From positions 434,001 to 498,000 of the forward strand of contig NZ_BBZK01000005.1 in the NCBI RefSeq assembly GCF_001748085.1: a DNA stretch of 64,000 nt, given 5' to 3'. The position numbers were made by a program, and so were the translations under genes. The notes beneath the pieces were generated by a model, which was given only the letters and a program-made list of their open reading frames with translations, had not been told where the DNA came from and searched no databases. Shown in pieces: positions 26,657 to 37,100 of the stretch. Source of the stretch: Streptomyces sp. TP-A0874. GTDB lineage: Bacteria > Actinomycetota > Actinomycetes > Streptomycetales > Streptomycetaceae. Position 1 is the stretch's first letter, and every line of letters begins with the position of its first letter.

Positions 26657-27456
26657 GTTCGGCCGCCGACGAGGTCGTGGGCCGGGCGCGGGGTGGTCAC
26701 CCGCATCATGGTGCCAAACCACCCGGGTCCGTTCGGAACCGTCCGGTCGGTGGACAGCCTCGGAGACCGGCGAGGTGGACTGCCCGGGTGGGTGACCGTC
26801 CACCCGCCTCCGCTTCCCCCGGTCGGCGGCGACCGATGGACGGGGCGCGGCGACGGCCGAGCGTGCGTTGGTGAAGGCCGCTTTCCGTGTGACGAGGTTC
26901 ACCCGTCGGGGGGCGAGGCCCCGGGCGAGCTCCGTGAGTGGTACTGACCGGTCAGCCGGGCGCGGTTTCCCATGTCCACGGGGTTGGGCGGCACTGAGGC
27001 GGCCGCGGTGCGGAGCGGCCGGAACCTGCGGCCTCGCGGTACTGGGCACCGACGGCGGCGCGCACGGTGGTCCCGGATGTGGCAGGTCGTGCACGATGGA
27101 TACCAACGCCGACGCCGCTCGGCGCCCGTGCGGGCCCGTCCGCGCGGCGCACCGCCCGGACCAGCGCCTCGGCGCGCTGCGCTGAACCGCGCCAGGGCGG
27201 TACCGACTGTCCGTGGCAGCGGCCACCACCGGCCACGAGGGCGGTGACGGCGAGGTGCCGGAAGCGGGGCGACAACCCCCGAGGGCCCCGCGGCCGCGGG
27301 CTGCGGAGAACGCGCCGTTCGTCCGGCGTAAGGGCCGGGCCCCGGCCGCGCCGGCGCCTCTTACGGTGGTCTGACGGCCGCTGGGAAAAGCTTGATGCCG
27401 GACACTCGAAAACCGGGCCGTGTGTCGAGACACGTCATGCATCTGAGGAGAGAACT
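26657..27456. other. Divergent intergenic region, 800 bp
   Basis: It lies between the glycerophosphodiesterase gene and the htrA-like gene. Long open frames here are GC-rich shadows without recognisable domains. Just before htrA there is GTGTC-GA-GACAC at 27422-27433, which could be an operator or the leader of the protease mRNA. I see nothing else that I can support. Confidence 0.45.
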
Positions 27457-28998
27457 GTGAGCACCGAGAACGAGGGCGCCACCGTTCCGCCGACCGCGGA
27501 ACCCTCGCCAGCGCCCCGGGCGCCGCACAGCGCGCCTACGTCCGGCGCAGCGAACACAGCCTCCGCGCACCGTGCGGAGACGCCGCCGCTCGCACCACCG
27601 CCCCCGCCCGCCGGGCAGCCGGCGGCCCCGGGCGGACCGGCCGCCGCGAGCGGCGACGGGGCCGGCTTCGCGACCGAGTCCGCGAGCGGGCAGGCCCCGC
27701 CCGCCGCCAGCGACACCGCACAGAGCGCGGCCCCCACCACCCCGATGGCGTCAGGCGGACACGAGACCTGGCCCCCGCCCCCGTCGGCGCAGCCCGGCGG
27801 TCCCGGCGGCTGGGGCGGTGGCTGGGGAGGCGGCGGTGGCGGCTGGGGCGGCGGTCCCGGGCCGGTGCCGGGCGGTCCCCGCCGGAAGTCGGGCGGTGTG
27901 GTCGCGGCGGTGCTCGTCGCGGCACTCGTCGCCGGCGGCGTCGGCGGAGGCGTCGGCTTCTGGGCGGCCGACCGCGACGACGGCGGCTCGACGACCATCT
28001 CCTCCACCGGCAACAGCGCGCAGCTGAACCGGGCACCGGAGTCCGTCGCGGGCATCGCCAAGAAGGCCCTGCCCAGCGTCGTCACCATCGAGGCGCAGGG
28101 GCAGACCGGAGACGGCGGCACCGGCACCGGCTTCGTCTACGACAAGCAGGGCCACATCCTGACCAACAACCACGTGGTCGCCTCCGCCGCGCAGGGCGGC
28201 AACCTGACCGCGACCTTCTCGGACGGCAAGAAGTACGCGGCCGAGGTCGTCGGCCGGGCCGAGGGATACGACGTAGCCGTCATCAAGCTCAAGGACGCCT
28301 CGGGCGCCAAGCTGGAGCCGCTGCCGCTCGCCGACTCGGACAAGAACGTGGCGGTCGGCGACACGACGATCGCCATCGGCGCGCCGTTCGGTCTGGCGGG
28401 CACCGTGACCACCGGGATCGTCAGCGCCAAGAACCGGCCGGTCGCCTCCAGCGACGGCGGTGGCAGCAACGCCTCCTACATGAGCGCGCTGCAGACCGAC
28501 GCGTCGATCAACCCGGGGAACTCGGGCGGGCCGCTGCTCAACGCCGACGGTGCGGTCATCGGCATCAACTCGGCCATCCAGCCCGGCGGCGGTGGCGGAA
28601 TGGGCGAGCAGCAGTCGGGCAGTATCGGCCTGGGCTTCGCGATCCCCATCAACCAGGCCAAGCGGGTCGCCCAGGACCTCATCAAGACGGGTGAGCCGAT
28701 CTACCCGGTGATAGGGGTCCAGGTCGACATGCGCGAACAGTCCGACGGGGCGCGCATCACCGACACCGGGGAAGGCGGCAGCGCCGCGGTCACCAAGGGC
28801 GGACCGGCCGACCAGGCCGGCCTCAAGCCCGGCGACCTGATCACGAAGCTCAACGACACGGTCATCGACAGCGGTCCGACCCTGATCAGTGAGATCTGGG
28901 CGCACAAGCCGGAAGAGAAGGTCAAGATCACATACAAGCGGGGCGGCAAGGAGTCCACGGTCGACGTCACCCTGGGACAGCGCAAGGGCGACAGCTGA
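27457..28998 (+). CDS. HtrA/DegP-type membrane-anchored serine protease with PDZ domain
   Basis: 513 residues. A cytoplasmic disordered Pro/Gly/Ala segment (about residues 1-145, with GGWGGGW repeats) precedes one membrane segment (GGVVAAVLVAALVAGGVGGG). The trypsin-like domain outside the membrane has the triad His in ILTNNHVV, Asp in GYDVAVIKL and Ser in NPGNSGGPLL. A single PDZ domain spans about residues 415-510 (GGPADQAGLKPGDLI). It handles misfolded exported proteins. The GTG at 27457 follows GAGGAG. Confidence 0.94.
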   Translation: MSTENEGATVPPTAEPSPAPRAPHSAPTSGAANTASAHRAETPPLAPPPPPAGQPAAPGGPAAASGDGAGFATESASGQAPPAASDTAQSAAPTTPMASGGHETWPPPPSAQPGGPGGWGGGWGGGGGGWGGGPGPVPGGPRRKSGGVVAAVLVAALVAGGVGGGVGFWAADRDDGGSTTISSTGNSAQLNRAPESVAGIAKKALPSVVTIEAQGQTGDGGTGTGFVYDKQGHILTNNHVVASAAQGGNLTATFSDGKKYAAEVVGRAEGYDVAVIKLKDASGAKLEPLPLADSDKNVAVGDTTIAIGAPFGLAGTVTTGIVSAKNRPVASSDGGGSNASYMSALQTDASINPGNSGGPLLNADGAVIGINSAIQPGGGGGMGEQQSGSIGLGFAIPINQAKRVAQDLIKTGEPIYPVIGVQVDMREQSDGARITDTGEGGSAAVTKGGPADQAGLKPGDLITKLNDTVIDSGPTLISEIWAHKPEEKVKITYKRGGKESTVDVTLGQRKGDS

Positions 28999-29040
28999 CG
29001 CACCGGCGAAGGCCCTCAGCACGGGCCGCAGCCGACCGGC

Positions 29041-29046
29041 TAGGCT
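29041..29046 (+). promoter_or_regulatory. -10 element upstream of tRNA-Ser(UGA)
   Basis: TAGGCT lies 35 nt before the mature tRNA 5' end. A perfect 9 bp inverted repeat (29052-29060 and 29072-29080) then abuts the tRNA and may guide 5' processing or end the htrA transcript. Confidence 0.4.
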
Positions 29047-29080
29047 GACCCCCGCGCCGCCGCCCGCGGGAGCGGCGCGG

Positions 29081-29167
29081 GGAGGTGTGCCCGAGCGGCC
29101 TAAGGGAACGGTCTTGAAAACCGTCGTGGCAGCGATGTCACCGTGGGTTCAAATCCCACCGCCTCCG
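29081..29167 (+). tRNA. tRNA-Ser(UGA)
   Basis: The 87 nt cloverleaf has a GGAGGTG acceptor paired with CGCCTCC, a long class II variable arm, an anticodon loop CTTGAAA (anticodon TGA) and a T-loop TTCAAAT. CCA is not encoded. It reads UCA and related UCN codons. Confidence 0.97.
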
Positions 29168-29187
29168 CGCTGAGAGCAGCGAAGACG

Positions 29188-29216
29188 GCCCCCGACCAGG
29201 GAAGTTGGTCGGGGGC
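29188..29216 (+). terminator. Terminator after tRNA-Ser(UGA)
   Basis: Perfect 11 bp arms (29188-29198 and 29206-29216) with a 7 nt loop lie 20 nt after the tRNA. Confidence 0.85.
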
Positions 29217-29220
29217 GTTC

Positions 29221-30022
29221 TCGTGTGCGTTGTCCGCCGGCGCCGTGTCTCTCCTGTTTTCCGGCGTGATGGGGGCACGCCCCATTCGGGCCGTAGCGCT
29301 GCGGTGGTCCGGCCAGCGAAGAGTTCCGCAGGCTGTCTTGAGGCGCTGCAAACCGGTGTCGGGCGCTGTTGACAGTCGGACCGCTTCTGCCGCCGTGCCT
29401 CCTCGTGGCCCTGGCCTCGTACTTCCAGTCGGCTCTGGTGCACCCGATACCACCCTCTTTGCCGAGTACCGGACGGGCGGTGATCACAAAATGGCCAACC
29501 CGTACAGCACTCCCATGCCGCCGACCCCACGGCGAGCGGCGCCCGGATCAAGCGCGCCCACAGCTCGAACGCCTGGCGCTGGACTTACGTCTGACCGCAG
29601 CGCAACAGATGACTCAACCCACCGCCCTGCATAGTCTTCGCCTGGAACGGCAGTTGGGCCAGGATCCGTGTCACCGGTCAATTCGGCTCCGCGTTCTACA
29701 GCGGGAAGAGTGACGGAGCGCCATCCTCCGTCGGATCGCTCGACCGGGCGTCCAGCCGCCGGCTGACGGGTAGTTGGTGAAACGCTTCCGCCCTAGTGCG
29801 GCTTGAGAGGCTTCGCCAGAGTCAGCTCTCGACCGGTATCACCAGGGCCGTGACGTTTAATCGCGCTACCTCACGCTTGTGCGTGAATCCGGCATCTGGG
29901 GGTGGCTGCCGGCATCGGGATGGGCAACTCTGCTTCCGCGACGTCGTACTGATCGAGCCGCGGGCAGCCGGCCAACTGCCCGCGGCGTCCAATCCGGTAT
30001 TCCCGCTCCAGGAGGAACTGAG
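29221..30022. other. Intergenic region of reduced GC, 800 bp
   Basis: It lies between tRNA-Ser(UGA) and a small secreted-protein gene. No frame has the strong third-position GC of its neighbours, and no domain is recognisable on either strand. tRNA 3' flanks are common integration sites, but I see no integrase and no repeat of the tRNA 3' end inside the window. Confidence 0.5.
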
Positions 30023-30337
30023 ATGGCAACCATCCGTACCGTCCGTGCCCTGGCCACCGTCGCCGCGTTGCCGCTGACGGCGCTCCTCTTCTCCGGGGTC
30101 GCGCAAGCCGACACGGGTTCGGGCGCCTGGGCGGGGCGCGGATCGAACGCGAGCTCCGCGAGCATCGTCGGCAGCGGTGTCGCCGACGACAACTTCGGGA
30201 ACTCCACCACGAGTCAGCAACTGGCCACCGGGTTCGGTGCGTCCAACGAGAACAGCACGGCGAACGTGACCGGCTTCGGGAACAGGGTGGACCAGTCGCA
30301 CCATACGACCGTCATCACGTTCCACCGGCTGTGGTGA
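30023..30337 (+). CDS. Small secreted Asn/Ser/Gly-rich protein
   Basis: 104 residues. A clear signal peptide (residues 1-29) with a hydrophobic core LATVAALPLTALLF ends at AQA. The mature part is rich in Asn, Ser, Gly and Thr with short echoes (NASSASIVGSG, NFGNSTTSQQ, NENSTANVTGFGN) and ends with HHTTVITFHRLW. It has no Cys. It resembles small exported Streptomyces proteins of unknown function and is not a chaplin. GGAGG sits 8 nt before the ATG. Confidence 0.8.
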   Translation: MATIRTVRALATVAALPLTALLFSGVAQADTGSGAWAGRGSNASSASIVGSGVADDNFGNSTTSQQLATGFGASNENSTANVTGFGNRVDQSHHTTVITFHRLW

Positions 30338-30601
30338 GCGGCCCGGCCGTTACCGGGGACCGTGGGTGACCGGCTGTGCGGCGACACCGGGAAGTGTCGT
30401 CGCACAGCCGCGCGTTGACAGCTGGTCGGCCAAGAGCACGCCACCGGATCACCGCCGTCGGAGCGGCCCGGACGCCCGGCGTGCACAGGACTGCCGGGGG
30501 CTTGCCCGAGTGCTGTGGACGGGTGCTGCGGACGGGTGAGCCGGACGGACTTCGGCGCGTGTCGGTCGGATCGGCTGACCGGCCGCCCGTTCACTTCCTC
30601 C

Positions 30602-31513
30602 ATGGAAAGACGAACGAAGTTCACCCGCTGTGCCATGGGACTCTCCATGGCGCTGGCCGCCCTGCTGACCCCGGTGCTCGCCGCCCCCGTCGCGACAGCC
30701 GGTGGCGTACTCAACGCCCCCGACCGCGGAAACAGCGACTGGGTCGGCGGCCCGGAAGGCGGCGGCGCGCGGGCGCCCGCACCCCGGGCGGCCGCCACCA
30801 GGGTCTACCAGGGGCAGGCGTTCGACACCTGCCACACGCCCTCGCTGGCGACGATGGACGCCTGGCTGGAGTCCCCGTACGGAGCGGTGGGGATCTACTA
30901 CGGAGGTCGCGGCCGGTACTGCTCGGAGCAGCCCAACCTCGACCGGGACTGGGTGACCGCGGTCCGCGGTGACGACTGGGAGATCCTGCCGATCTACGTG
31001 GGCTCCCAGGCACCCTGTGTCTTCGCGGAGAACAAGCAGCACGTCACCATCGGCGCGAAACCCGCCGAGGAGGGCGCCGAAGAGGGCATGGACGCCGTGC
31101 AGTCCGCGGCGGCGCTCGGTATCAAGCAGGGCAGCGCGCTCTACCTGGACATGGAGGCGTACGACTACCGGGACAGCGGATGCGCCGACACCACCCTGGC
31201 CTTCGTCCGCGCCTGGAGCAGCGAAGTGGCCCGGCAGGGTTACCTGCCGGGGTTCTACAGCAGCGCGGGCTGGGGCGTGCGCCACATGGAGAACGCCCGC
31301 AAGCAGGGTGTGACCGACCTGCCCGAGGTCATCTGGTTCGCCCGCTGGCAGGTTCCGCCCAACGTTGACGACGAGCCGGAGCTGCCGGCCGACGCCTGGA
31401 CGCCGCACCGCAGGATCCACCAGTACGCGGGAGACGTCACCGAGGGCTACGGCGGGCAGTCGATGTCGATCGACCGGAACCTGGTCGACGCGCCCGTCGC
31501 CGTCACCGACTGA
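30602..31513 (+). CDS. Secreted DUF1906 (glycoside-hydrolase-like) protein
   Basis: 303 residues from the ATG at 30602. A signal peptide ends near residue 36 (AAPVATAGG). The DUF1906 domain, a TIM-barrel related to glycoside hydrolase family 25 and Rv2525c, spans about residues 70-300: GQAFDTCHTPSLATMDAW, YVGSQAPC, AALGIKQGSALYLDMEAY with the barrel acidic residues, and a final HQYAGDV segment. It is probably exported and acts at the cell wall, but hydrolase activity of this family is unproven. No good Shine-Dalgarno sequence is visible, so the start is uncertain. Confidence 0.85.
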   Translation: MERRTKFTRCAMGLSMALAALLTPVLAAPVATAGGVLNAPDRGNSDWVGGPEGGGARAPAPRAAATRVYQGQAFDTCHTPSLATMDAWLESPYGAVGIYYGGRGRYCSEQPNLDRDWVTAVRGDDWEILPIYVGSQAPCVFAENKQHVTIGAKPAEEGAEEGMDAVQSAAALGIKQGSALYLDMEAYDYRDSGCADTTLAFVRAWSSEVARQGYLPGFYSSAGWGVRHMENARKQGVTDLPEVIWFARWQVPPNVDDEPELPADAWTPHRRIHQYAGDVTEGYGGQSMSIDRNLVDAPVAVTD

Positions 31514-31734
31514 GGGCACCCCGGGGAGCGTCCTGGCCGGCCGGGCCGCTCCCCTCGGACCGGCGGCCCCTCCGGTACTGAGTTTGTCGTCGACCCTGAG
31601 TGAAGCGCGAGCGGACCCTGATCCGGAAACCCCCTCGCTCCCCCCGGAGGAGGTGGAGGCCGCCGCATGACTACAACCTGAGACGGATGGGCCTTCGGCA
31701 CCTGCGGCCGATCCACCCCTGTGCACCGCACTTC

Positions 31735-31740
31735 TAGCGT
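31735..31740 (+). promoter_or_regulatory. -10 element of probable leaderless promoter (TAGCGT)
   Basis: TAGCGT is followed by 7 nt and the ATG at 31748 of the sigma factor gene. Confidence 0.55.
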
Positions 31741-31747
31741 TGAGGAC

Positions 31748-32272
31748 ATGACCACGTCTGTCTGCGCGAGCGCATCCGACACCCAGTTCTCGTCCTATGT
31801 GCGGGCACGGGGCCAGGTGCTGCTGCGCACCGCCCGTTCCCTGACCGCCGATCCCCGGGACGCCGAGGACCTGCTGCAGATCGCGCTGACCAAGACGTAT
31901 CTGGCCTGGGAACGGATCGAGGACCACCGGGCGCTCGACGGCTATGTCCGCCGCACCCTGGTGAACACCCGCACCTCCCAGTGGCGCAAGCGCAGGATCG
32001 ACGAGTTCGCCTGCGATGAACTGCCGGAAGGGGAGACGACGCCGGCTCCCGACCCGGCCGAGCAGCAGGTGCTGCGGGACGCGATGTGGCGGGCCGTGCT
32101 CCGGTTGCCTGACCGCCAGCGGGCCATGGTCGTCCTGCGCTACTACGAGGACCTGAGCGAGGCGCAGACCGCGGAGGTCCTCGGGGTGTCGATCGGCACG
32201 GTCAAGAGCGCGGTCTCCCGGGCTCTGGCCAAGATGCGGGAGGACGACGAACTGGTGCTGGCCCGCGGCTGA
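31748..32272 (+). CDS. SigE-family (ECF-type) RNA polymerase sigma factor
   Basis: 174 residues, the two-domain ECF layout. Region 2 (about residues 15-85) contains TADPRDAEDLLQIALTKTY, and region 4 (about 115-170) contains LPDRQRAMVVLRYYEDLSEA and the helix-turn-helix LGVSIGTVKSAVSRAL. It belongs to the SigE-family subgroup common in actinobacteria, which usually lacks an adjacent anti-sigma gene, and none is seen here. The SigE name is that of the protein family and does not imply orthology to S. coelicolor SigE. Confidence 0.92.
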   Translation: MTTSVCASASDTQFSSYVRARGQVLLRTARSLTADPRDAEDLLQIALTKTYLAWERIEDHRALDGYVRRTLVNTRTSQWRKRRIDEFACDELPEGETTPAPDPAEQQVLRDAMWRAVLRLPDRQRAMVVLRYYEDLSEAQTAEVLGVSIGTVKSAVSRALAKMREDDELVLARG

Positions 32273-32403
32273 CCACCGAAGGGCCGGCCGTCCGCCCCGC
32301 TCGCCTGCCGGGTTCGGTCCCGGGTAGTGACATACCGCCGGTGTGACCCCAGAATCGGCAGCACTTCGCCGCCGAGCAGAGCGCTCGCCCCCAGGAGGTC
32401 ACG

Positions 32404-34071
32404 GTGCTGAGCACGATGCAGGACGTCCCACTGACCGTCAGCCGGATCCTGGCCCACGGTGCGCGGGTGCACGGTGATTCGCAGGTGATCACCTGGCGGG
32501 GGGACGGCCCGCCGGAGCGGCGGTCCTTCCGGGAGGTGGGGGAGCGCGCCGGGCGGTTGGCCCACGCGCTCCGCGACGAACTCGGGGTCGTGGGCGATCA
32601 GCGGGTGGCGACCCTGATGTGGAACTCCACGGAGCATGTGGAGGCCTATCTCGCCATCCCGTCCATGGGGGCCGTGCTCCACACCCTCAACCTGCGGCTT
32701 CCGGCGGACCAGTTGGTCTGGATCGCGAACCACGCCGCGGACCGGGTCGTGCTGGTGAGCGGTTCGCTGCTGCCGCTCCTCGCCCCGCTGCTGCCGCGGC
32801 TGCGAACGGTGGAGCACATCGTGGTGGTGGGCCCGGGGGACCGGTCGGTGCTCGCCGACCGCCGGCCTCGGGTGCACGACTACGAGGAGCTGATCGCGGA
32901 CCGTCCGGCGCACTACGACTGGCCGGAACTCGACGAGCGGGAGGCCGGCGCGCTCTGCTACACCTCCGGCACCACCGGCGACCCGAAGGGGGTGCTCTAC
33001 AGCCACCGCTCGATGTACCTGCACTCGATGCAGGGCAGCAGCGTCGAGGCGTTCGGGCTGACCCCGAAGGACACCGTGCTACCGGTGGTCCCGATGTTCC
33101 ACGTGAACGCCTGGGGGCTGCCGCACACCGCCTTCATGACCGGTGCCTCCCTGCTCATGCCGGACCGCTTCCTCCAGCCCGCTCCGCTGGCGGAGATGAT
33201 CGAGAGCGAGCGACCCACCATTGCAGCCGCCGTGCCCACCATCTGGCAGGGCCTGCTCGCGGAGATCGATGAGCGGCCGCGCGACATGTCGTCGCTGCGC
33301 GATGTCGTCATCGGCGGTTCGGCCTGCCCGCCCGCCCTGATGCGGGCGTTCGAGGAGCGGCACGGGGTGCGGCTCCTGCACGCCTGGGGCATGACGGAGA
33401 CCTCGCCGCTGGGCTCGGTGGCGCGTCCTCCCGGCGGGCTGACCGAGGAGGATGCCTGGCCCTACCGGCTCACCCAGGGGCGGCTGCCGGCCTCGGTGGA
33501 GGCCCGGTTGGCCGGTCCCGACGGTGACTTCCTGCCCTGGGACGGAGTGAGCGCCGGCGAGATCGAGGTGCGCGGGCCGTGGATCGCCGGTGCCTACTAC
33601 GGCGGTGCGGAAGGCGGGCCGATACGTCCGTCGGACAAGTTCAGCGAGGACGGCTGGCTGCGGACCGGTGATGTCGGCACCATCACTCCGGACGGTTTCC
33701 TCACCCTCACCGACCGGGCCAAGGACGTCATCAAGTCCGGTGGCGAATGGATCTCGTCGGTGGAGCTGGAGAACCACCTGATGGCCCACCCGGAGGTGGC
33801 CGAGGCCGCGGTCATCGCGGTCCCGGACGAGAAGTGGGGTGAACGCCCGCTGGCAGCCGTGGTCCTGAAGGACGGTGCGACGGTCGACTTCGCGGTCCTG
33901 CGGTCGTTCCTGGCCGAGCGGGTGGCCGACTGGCAGGTGCCGGAGCGGTGGGCGGCCATCGATTCGGTGCCCAAGACCAGTGTCGGCAAGTTCGACAAGA
34001 AGGTGCTGCGCGGTCGGTACGCCGAGGGCCTGCTGGTGGTGGACCGGCCACCGCGGGACGCGGAGCGCTGA
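32404..34071 (+). CDS. Long-chain fatty acid-CoA ligase (AMP-forming)
   Basis: 555 residues of the acyl-adenylate superfamily. It activates a fatty acid with ATP and loads it on CoA. Motifs: P-loop YTSGTTGDPKGVLYSHRS, HAWGMTETSPLG, the ATP-binding Asp in DGWLRTGDVGTITPDG, the hinge TDRAKDVIKSGGEWIS and the C-terminal catalytic Lys in VPKTSVGKFDKK. GTG start after AGGAGG. The chain-length preference cannot be told from sequence. Confidence 0.92.
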   Translation: MLSTMQDVPLTVSRILAHGARVHGDSQVITWRGDGPPERRSFREVGERAGRLAHALRDELGVVGDQRVATLMWNSTEHVEAYLAIPSMGAVLHTLNLRLPADQLVWIANHAADRVVLVSGSLLPLLAPLLPRLRTVEHIVVVGPGDRSVLADRRPRVHDYEELIADRPAHYDWPELDEREAGALCYTSGTTGDPKGVLYSHRSMYLHSMQGSSVEAFGLTPKDTVLPVVPMFHVNAWGLPHTAFMTGASLLMPDRFLQPAPLAEMIESERPTIAAAVPTIWQGLLAEIDERPRDMSSLRDVVIGGSACPPALMRAFEERHGVRLLHAWGMTETSPLGSVARPPGGLTEEDAWPYRLTQGRLPASVEARLAGPDGDFLPWDGVSAGEIEVRGPWIAGAYYGGAEGGPIRPSDKFSEDGWLRTGDVGTITPDGFLTLTDRAKDVIKSGGEWISSVELENHLMAHPEVAEAAVIAVPDEKWGERPLAAVVLKDGATVDFAVLRSFLAERVADWQVPERWAAIDSVPKTSVGKFDKKVLRGRYAEGLLVVDRPPRDAER

Positions 34072-34132
34072 GCGGCACCGGCGGGCGCCCGAACCCGGCC
34101 GGCGCTGGGCCCGGACAGCGCTGGGACCAGCC

Positions 34133-37100
34133 TCAGCTGGCGCCGATCTTCGCGAGCAGGTCGACGATCCGGACCTGCACCTCCTCGCTGGTCGACCGCT
34201 CCGCGAGGAAGAGGACGGTCTCGCCCGAGGCCAGCCGCGGCAACTGGGCGGGGTCCATCTCGGAGGCGGTGTAGACGACCAGCGGGGTCCGGCTGAGCAG
34301 TCCGTTGGCCCGTAGCCAGTCGACGATCCCGGCCTGCCGGCGACGTACCTGGAACAGGTCCATCACCACCAGGTTGGGCCGCATCCGGGTGGCGAGGGCG
34401 ACCGCGTCGGCGTCGGTGGCCGCGTGCCCGGCCTGGATGCCGCGCCGTTCGAGGGTGGCGACCAGGGCGCCGGCGATCGCCTCGTTCTCCTCGATCAGCA
34501 GTACCCGGGGCGGGTGCTGCTCGCTGTCGCGCGGGGCGAGCGCCTTCAGCAACACGGCGGGGTCGGCGCCGTAGGCGGTCTCCCGGGTGGCCTGGCCGAG
34601 GCCCGCGGTCACCAGTACGGGCACCTCGGCCGCCACGGCGGCGCTGCGGAGCGACTGGAGCGCGGTACGGGTGATCGGCCCGGTGAGCGGGTCCACGAAG
34701 AGGGCCGCGGGATAGGCGGCGATCTGCGCGTCGACCTCCTCCCGGGAGTTCACGATCACCGGTCGGTAGCCGCGGTCGCTGAGCACCTGCTGGGTGGAGA
34801 CGTCCGGGGCCGGCCAGACGAGCAGCCGCCGCGGATTGTCCAGCGGCTCCGGCGGGAGTTCGGCGTCGAGCGGGGGGCGGCTCTGGGAGTCGGTGACGTC
34901 CACCGCGCCGTTCGGCCCGTCCAGGTGCTCCGGTCCCTCCGCGCCGTCCACGGGGGCCTGGATGGCGTAGGCCCGGCCGTCGTTGCCGGCGTCCATCAGC
35001 CGCGGCGGCGGGCTGGTGGGTGGCTGCTGACCGGCGGCCGGGGCGGCGGGGGACTGAGTCGTGGTCTCGCGCGCGTCACCGGCCGGCGGGGTCGCCAGCT
35101 TCCGCCGCCGCCCGGGCGGACCGGCCGGGTTGCCGGCCGGCGACTGTGCCGGTGGCGGCGGTGGCGCCGACTGGAACTGCGGCTGCTGGGGCGGGTGGTG
35201 CGGCTGCCGGGCCGGTGCCGTGGATGGTGGGGCGGGCGGCTGGGCCGGGTGCTGTTGCGCGGGGTTGGGTTGGGCGGTGTGCGTGGCGCGGTGCGGTGGC
35301 GCCGGGTGCGACTGCGCGCGGTCCGCGATCTGCTGGGCGAACGGCACGCCCTGCCCGAGGGTGCGGACACTGATCGCGCGGGACTGGGTGTCACCGTCGT
35401 AGCCATCCGGTGGGGCCGCCGGACGCCCTTCCGGCCGGGGACGGACGGGGAGCGGCTGCGGCCCCCCACCCGGCAGCGGATGCGCCGTGGGAGGGGTGTG
35501 GCGGGGCTCCGCGCCGGTGTCCTGGGCGTGCTGCGGGTGCTGCTCGTACGGCGCCGGGTGTGCCGGTCCCTCCGGCGGGCCGGCCGTCGCGGTGCGGGGG
35601 TGGCCGTCCGGGGCGGCCGACGGGGGGACCTGGTCGGCCGCGGCGGGCGGAAGGGCGAACGGCTGGCGCGGGCCCCCCGCGTCGACCGGCCCGGCCTGTG
35701 CGGGGATCGACTTCTCGTGGCCCTCGGCCAGGGCCCGTCGAGCACGTCGGCCGCTCGGCTGGCCGGACGACGAGTGGGCCGCGCCGGGGTCGGCCCCGGC
35801 ATAGGGGTTCTGTGCGGCCGCACCGTCCTGCTGCCGGGGTACGGCAGCCGGGACGGGCGCGTTGTCAGCGGCCGGTACGCCCTCCTCGGGCACCCGGCGA
35901 CGGCGGCCCCGGGGCGCCTGCTCCGGCACCGCCTCGCCGCCCTGCGGGGGCTCCTGGCCCGGGGCCGGAGGCTGGCCTCCTCCGTTCTGCTGCCAGGGAG
36001 CGGCGCCCGGGGGCAGCTCGGCACGGTGCGGTTGTTCCGGTTCCTGTTCCCGCCTGGCCCGGCGGCCGGAGGGCGGCTGGGGTGCGGCAGCCTCCGCGCC
36101 GTAGGCACCGGGCGGAAGCTCCTGCTCGGCGGGGCTCGGTCGGCCCCGGCGCCGTCCGGTGGGCTTCGGTTCGATCCCGGGAGAAGCCGCCGCACCGTCC
36201 ACCGGGTGCCCCGGGACGCCGGCCGGCCACTGGCCTGACTCGCCGTCAGCCGACCGGGGAGCCCCGGCGCCCGCGGTGCGTGGATCGACCAGTGCGCTGC
36301 GCCCCTCGCTCTCCGGCCGGGCGGCCGGCCGGGCCCGGCGCCGCCGCGGTGCGGACTGCTCCGGGACGGGTGTGTGCTGCTCCGGAGCGGGCGGGGCAGG
36401 GGGCCGGGTTGCGGGCGGGAGCTGCGCCGGGGCGTGTGCCGCGGTCATGTCCCGGGGAGTACCCGGCGAGGGAGCGGCGGCGGCCCCCGCGCCGCCCTGG
36501 GGCGGGGCTTCCGTGGCCGGGCCGTTCGAGGCGAGTCCGTTCGAGTCCGGGAGGTTCGGGGTCGGGCCGTGGGAGCCGCCCGGCATGGGGAAGCCCCCCA
36601 TGGTGCCGCCCATGCTGTCGTCCTGGCCCGCCACCGCCGCCTGCGGGCCGCCGGCTCCGGTGTCCTCGTTGGCGGCCGGCGCGGGCCCCGCCCGGCCGGG
36701 GGTCCTCCGGGCCGGCAGGGCCGGAGCCGAGGACGCGGCCGCGGCGCTCGGTCCCGGCTCGGCCACTCCACCCTCGCCGGCCAGCGGTACCTCCAGCACG
36801 TACGAACTTCCGCCGCCGCCGGGCATCTCGTGGGTCTGGAGCACTCCGCCGTGCCGCCGCACGATGCCGCGGACGATCGGCTCGTGCACCGGATCGCCTC
36901 CGGGGTACGGTCCCCGCACCTCGATCCGCACCACCTCGCCGCGCTTGGCCGCCGCCACCACGATCGTGGAGTCCCCCGCGCCGGCACCGGCCGGAGCGTT
37001 CCCCGTCGCGTCCACCCCCGCCACATCGGCGATCAGATGTGCCAGAGCCGTGGCGAACCGCTCGGGATCCACCTCCGCCTCGATCGGCGGAGCGTGCACG

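Noticed and set aside
29100..29453. Leftward frame ending in AVGFEPTVTSLPRR
   Set aside because: This is the antisense translation of the T-arm and anticodon region of tRNA-Ser(UGA), a well-known false protein. The same holds for the rightward frame over tRNA-Ser(CGA) at 48207-48422.
29484..29681. Short leftward frame of 65 codons beside tRNA-Ser(UGA)
   Set aside because: No ribosome binding site, atypical base use and no recognisable features.
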